From NCBI RefSeq assembly GCF_013348805.1, contig NZ_CP054690.1:4774001-4838000 (forward strand): DNA of 64,000 bases, in the 5' to 3' direction. The translations under genes and the position numbers were made by a program. Every line of letters begins with the position of its first letter. Position 1 is the first letter of the stretch. Below the pieces are notes generated by a model. It made no database searches. It was not told where the DNA came from and was given only the letters and a program-made list of their open reading frames with translations. Below, piece after piece: positions 60,818-64,000 of this stretch. The stretch is from Rhodococcus sp. W8901. GTDB taxonomy: Bacteria; Actinomycetota; Actinomycetes; Mycobacteriales; Mycobacteriaceae.

Positions 60818-61762
60818 GTGCGAAAGTTGTTCGCAGGGCTGGTAATCGCGGTTTCGGGAGCACTACTGATCGGCGGCACGGCCGGGGCGGCTCCCGCTCC
60901 CCCGTTGCCGGTGCCGGACGGATTCTTCTCCGGCATCCTGCCGGAGTTGACCAATCCCGCCGGATCGCTGCCCGGTTCCAACGACTTCTCGTGCAAGCCG
61001 ACGGCCGAGCACCCCGAACCGGTGATCCTGGTGCACGGCACCGGCGGCGGACAGCAGACCAACTGGGGCAAGTACGCACCCCTGCTCGCGAACGAGGGGT
61101 ACTGCGTCTTCTCCCTGACGTACGGCGGCGTGCCGGGCATGCCGTGGCCGGTCAGCGCGATCGGCGGGATGCTGCCGATCGAGCAGAGTGCGCAGCAGTT
61201 CGGCGACTTCGTCGACCGCGTGCTCGCGTCGACCGGCGCGACGAAGGTGAACCTCGTCGGGCACTCGCAGGGCACGCTGATGCCCAGCTACTACCTGAAG
61301 TTCCTCGGCGGTGCCGACAAGGTCGACAAGTACGTCTCGCTGGCGCCGCTGTGGAAGGGCATCGACGCCCTCGGCGTCTCCCAACTGGCTCCGACGGTCA
61401 AACGCTTGGGACTGCAAGAGGTTCAGGCGCAGACGGTCGAGCAGCTGTGCGGGGCGTGCTTCCAGATGGCGGCCGGCACCGACTTCATGAACAAGATGAA
61501 CGAGGGCGGGCCCTACGTCCCGCAGGTGACGTACACCAACATCATGACCCGCTACGACGAGGCCGTCGTGCCGTATACGGCCGGCTTCGTCGAGGCCCCG
61601 AACGCCACCAACATCGTCGTACAGGACGCCTGTTCACTGGACTACGCCGAACACGCGGGCATCGCCGCGGATCCGATCGCCGCGACGCACGTCCTCAACG
61701 CACTCGACCCGGAGCATCCGCGGCCGGTCCCGTGCTTCTTCGTCCCGCCGTTCACGGGCTGA
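60818..61762 (+). CDS. Secreted lipase/esterase, alpha/beta hydrolase
   Basis: 314 residues from GTG 60818, GAAGGG seven bases upstream. Signal peptide MRKLFAGLVIAVSGALLIGGTAGA with cleavage near AGAA-PA. HGTGG (73-77) oxyanion motif and nucleophile GHSQG with Ser150. Later Asp and His lie in the DACSLDYAEHAG area. Several Cys pairs suggest disulfides. Close to actinobacterial class 2 (EstB/LipA-like) lipases. Secreted, cleaves acyl esters. It could hydrolyse esters related to Baeyer-Villiger products, but it acts outside the cell. Confidence 0.88.
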   Translation: MRKLFAGLVIAVSGALLIGGTAGAAPAPPLPVPDGFFSGILPELTNPAGSLPGSNDFSCKPTAEHPEPVILVHGTGGGQQTNWGKYAPLLANEGYCVFSLTYGGVPGMPWPVSAIGGMLPIEQSAQQFGDFVDRVLASTGATKVNLVGHSQGTLMPSYYLKFLGGADKVDKYVSLAPLWKGIDALGVSQLAPTVKRLGLQEVQAQTVEQLCGACFQMAAGTDFMNKMNEGGPYVPQVTYTNIMTRYDEAVVPYTAGFVEAPNATNIVVQDACSLDYAEHAGIAADPIAATHVLNALDPEHPRPVPCFFVPPFTG

Positions 61763-61768
61763 CCAGGC

Positions 61769-61822
61769 CTGTACGTCGACCGGGTCGTCGAATCCGGCTG
61801 CAAGGGTTTCACGACCGAGTAG
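61769..61822 (+). pseudogene. Remnant of a Baeyer-Villiger monooxygenase C-terminus
   Basis: LYVDRVVESGCKGFTTE and a stop, in frame just after the lipase TGA. It mirrors the last residues of the upstream monooxygenase (ITEVAESGYKGFAILEA). The DNA stretch GTCGTCGAATCCGGCTGCAA and the next seven bases match the corresponding bases of that gene at 24 of 27 positions. No start codon or upstream homologous sequence remains. Confidence 0.6.
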
Positions 61823-61898
61823 GCGACCCCGAGACGGTGTGTGACCGGCGGCTACCATCGAACCCACACGATTCGGGTCCGACTGGGAGGTGACGGCG

Positions 61899-62477
61899 GT
61901 GACCGGCACATCCGGCGACGGTGGTCTGCGACTGAGTGACGACGAGCGCCTGCACGCGCTGAATGCGATCGGCGAGCACTACGCGGCAGGACGATTGGAC
62001 GTCGACGAGTTCTACGAGCGCACCGGCAGCATCGCGGACGCACGCACGCTCGACGGCGTGCAGCAATCGTTCCGGGATCTGCCCGGCGGCGTACCCCTGC
62101 GCGCGGACGGCGGCGCAATCGTCAAGGTGCCGTTCACCGTCAGCGGTACAGCCGACGCCGCCATGCCGGCACCGCAGCAGAGCACGGAGACCGAGCTCGC
62201 GTCACTGCTGCGGCGCGGCAAGTGGATCGAATCGCTCGACTGGCTCGTACTCGGCCTCACCCTGGTGGCGTTCCTGATCCTGAACAACGTCGTCGACTGG
62301 GACTACGCGTGGGTGGTGTGGCCCAGCCTGATCGTCACACTCGGCCTACCGCGGATGATCCTGGGGTTCAGCGACTCGGACGAGGAGCTCTACGGCGAGC
62401 TCAAGGAGTCCGAGGACGAGGCACGCAAGAAGCGGTTACGCGAGGCCGCGGAGCGAATCAAGGAACTCGAGGCCTGA
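61899..62477 (+). CDS. DUF1707 (SHOCT-like) membrane protein
   Basis: 192 residues from GTG 61899, which has GGGAGG eight bases upstream; GTG 61890 overlaps that site. The DUF1707 domain LRLSDDERLHALNAIGEHYAAGRLDVDEFYERTGSIADARTLDGVQQSFRDLP comes first. A hydrophilic linker and two helices (about 113-131 and 138-155) follow, then a charged coiled-coil tail (EELYGELKESEDEARKKRLREAAERIKELE). DUF1707 modules are found in signalling-related membrane proteins of actinobacteria. Exact role unknown. Confidence 0.85.
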   Translation: MTGTSGDGGLRLSDDERLHALNAIGEHYAAGRLDVDEFYERTGSIADARTLDGVQQSFRDLPGGVPLRADGGAIVKVPFTVSGTADAAMPAPQQSTETELASLLRRGKWIESLDWLVLGLTLVAFLILNNVVDWDYAWVVWPSLIVTLGLPRMILGFSDSDEELYGELKESEDEARKKRLREAAERIKELEA

Positions 62478-62479
62478 CG

Positions 62480-62527
62480 GCCCGTGCGCCTTGTCGGTAG
62501 CTGCTACTACCGACAAGGCGCACGGGC
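62480..62527. terminator. Perfect 21-bp palindromic terminator between convergent genes
   Basis: Left arm 62480-62500 (starts GCCCGTGCGCCTTGTCGG), loop CTGCTA, right arm 62507-62527. Starts three bases after the DUF1707 stop and ends ten bases before the clpB stop. Confidence 0.8.
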
Positions 62528-62536
62528 GCGCAGCGC

Positions 62537-64000
62537 CTAGCCGAGCACCAGGTGATCGCCGTCCTCGGAGACGGTCACCGGCACGGTGTCGCCGTCGCGG
62601 ACGGTACCCGCGAGCAGCAGCTTCGCCAGCTGGTCGCCGATGGCCTGCTGGATGAGGCGGCGCAGCGGACGCGCGCCGTACAGCGGGTCGTAGCCGCGCA
62701 CGGCGAGCCAGAACCGGGCCGAGTCCGCCACCTCGAGCGTGAGCCGTCGGGCCGCGAGCCGGGCCGCCAGCTGATCCAGCTGGATGTCGACGATCGACTC
62801 GAGCTGCTCCTCCGACAGCGGGTCGAAGACGACGACGTCGTCGAGCCGGTTGACGAACTCCGGCTTGAACGCCGAACGCACCGCCGCCATCACCTGCTCA
62901 CGGTCGCCGCCCGCACCCAGGTTGGAGGTGAGGATCAGGATCGTGTTCCGGAAGTCGACCGTGCGGCCCTGACCGTCGGTGAGCCGGCCGTCGTCGAGCA
63001 CCTGGAGCAGGATGTCGAACACGTCCGGGTGTGCCTTCTCGACCTCGTCGAACAGCACGACGGTGTACGGCCGTCGGCGCACCGCCTCGGTGAGCTGGCC
63101 ACCCGATTCGTAACCGACGTAGCCGGGGGGCGCACCGACGAGCCGCGCGACCGAGTGCTTCTCGCTGTACTCGGACATGTCGATCCGCACCATCGCGCGT
63201 TCGTCGTCGAACAGGAACTCGGCCAACGCCTTCGCGAGCTCGGTCTTGCCGACGCCGGTGGGACCGAGGAACAGGAACGAGCCGGTGGGCCGGTTGGGGT
63301 CGGCGACGCCGGCCCGGGCGCGGCGCACCGCGTCGGACACCGCCTGCACCGCGTCCGCCTGTCCGACCACGCGCTTGCCGAGTTCGGTCTCCATGCGCAG
63401 CAGCTTGGCGGTCTCGCCCTCCATCATGCGGCCGGCGGGGATGCCGGTCCACGCGGACACGACGTCGGCGACGTCGTCGGGACCCACCTCCTCCTTGAGC
63501 ATGACGGCACCGTCGGACGCCCCGTCCGACACGGCCGCGGCGGCCTCGAGTTGCTTCTCCAGCTCGGGAATCCGGCCGTACCGCAGTTCGGCGACCTTGC
63601 CGAGGTCGCCGTCGCGTTCGGCGCGATCCTCCTCGCCGCGCAGCGCCTCGAGCTGTTCCTTGACCTCGCGCACCGAGTCGATGGCGTTCTTCTCGTTCTG
63701 CCACCGGGCGGTGAGCTGGCGCAGCTTCTCCCGATCGTCGGCGAGTTCCTCGCGCAGCTTCTCGAGCCGGTCCTGGGAGGCCGCGTCGGTCTCCTTGGTC
63801 AGCGCCATCTCCTCGATCTCGAGACGACGCACGACGCGCTCCACCTCGTCGATCTCGACGGGCCGCGAGTCGATCTCCATGCGCAGCCGCGACGCGGCCT
63901 CGTCGACGAGGTCGATGGCCTTGTCCGGCAGGAAGCGCGAGGTGATGTAGCGGTCCGACAGGGTCGCGGCGGCAACGAGCGCCGAGTCGGTGATGCGCAC
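62537..64000 (-). CDS. clpB: ClpB disaggregase, C-terminal 487 residues
   Basis: Open to the window edge, so the N-domain and most of AAA1 are missing. The fragment starts in AAA1 ([27 protein letters not shown]). The coiled-coil M domain follows ([34 protein letters not shown]...[19 protein letters not shown]). AAA2 has Walker [16 protein letters not shown], Walker [14 protein letters not shown], sensor 1 [11 protein letters not shown] and an arginine-finger/sensor-2 region with [16 protein letters not shown]. With DnaK it unfolds aggregated proteins. Matches Rv0384c by position. Confidence 0.97.
   Translation of the reverse strand: MRITDSALVAAATLSDRYITSRFLPDKAIDLVDEAASRLRMEIDSRPVEIDEVERVVRRLEIEEMALTKETDAASQDRLEKLREELADDREKLRQLTARWQNEKNAIDSVREVKEQLEALRGEEDRAERDGDLGKVAELRYGRIPELEKQLEAAAAVSDGASDGAVMLKEEVGPDDVADVVSAWTGIPAGRMMEGETAKLLRMETELGKRVVGQADAVQAVSDAVRRARAGVADPNRPTGSFLFLGPTGVGKTELAKALAEFLFDDERAMVRIDMSEYSEKHSVARLVGAPPGYVGYESGGQLTEAVRRRPYTVVLFDEVEKAHPDVFDILLQVLDDGRLTDGQGRTVDFRNTILILTSNLGAGGDREQVMAAVRSAFKPEFVNRLDDVVVFDPLSEEQLESIVDIQLDQLAARLAARRLTLEVADSARFWLAVRGYDPLYGARPLRRLIQQAIGDQLAKLLLAGTVRDGDTVPVTVSEDGDHLVLG

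Overview
The window is high-GC actinobacterial DNA, most likely from Rhodococcus/Prescottella or a close Mycobacteriales relative. Two things point there. There is an S-(hydroxymethyl)mycothiol dehydrogenase, and mycothiol is an actinobacterial thiol. There is also a housekeeping backbone that I recognise from the Mycobacterium tuberculosis Rv0357c-Rv0389 region: purA, an Rv0358-like gene, an M50 protease, a DUF3151 gene, an Rv0361-like gene, fba, dedA, a GH76 gene, a SpoU methyltransferase, pyrE, an Rv0383c-like gene and clpB, with purT displaced to the left. GTG starts, GTGA/ATGA stop-start overlaps and probable leaderless starts are common. I see no tRNA, rRNA, CRISPR array, transposase or integrase.

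Layout. 0-12 kb: the end of an amidohydrolase, small membrane proteins, a NarL-type two-component pair whose regulator is frameshifted, purT, alpha/beta hydrolases, a VOC protein, an alpha-methylacyl-CoA racemase, a MocR regulator with a palindromic operator, and a histidine-kinase-ATPase/LuxR fusion behind two mutually exclusive hairpins. 12-28 kb: a metabolic island, described below. 28-46 kb: purA and the conserved backbone, with chorismate mutase, a class IV aminotransferase, a WYL regulator, a CDF metal exporter, a FUSC protein and tandem DedA proteins. 46-59 kb: a MarR/MFS pair, galTK, two exported proteins, pyrE, LemA, a TetR/MFS pair and an S4 protein. 59-64 kb: a Baeyer-Villiger monooxygenase, a secreted lipase, a DUF1707 protein and the C-terminal part of clpB.

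The 12.2-27.9 kb island reads as a complete route for methylated amines as nitrogen source. A cupin, a DmmA-like protein, a flavin/[2Fe-2S] reductase and a haem-dependent N-demethylase (- strand operon) would convert dimethylamine to methylamine and formaldehyde. A GlnT/GMAS-type ligase followed by three split glutamate-synthase-like subunits (+ strand operon) would move methylamine onto glutamate. An FAD amine oxidoreductase could then release formaldehyde and glutamate. An Amt transporter imports ammonium or methylammonium. The mycothiol-dependent dehydrogenase plus a metallo-hydrolase remove formaldehyde. A three-half-site GlnR-like box lies upstream of the ligase and a two-half-site one lies between amt and the oxidoreductase, which suggests nitrogen-limitation control. 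An XRE-cupin protein is the likely local regulator. Two nearly identical 20-21 bp palindromes lie at 13.93 and 27.91 kb, on either side of the amine genes. The assembled pathway is inference from family membership and gene order.
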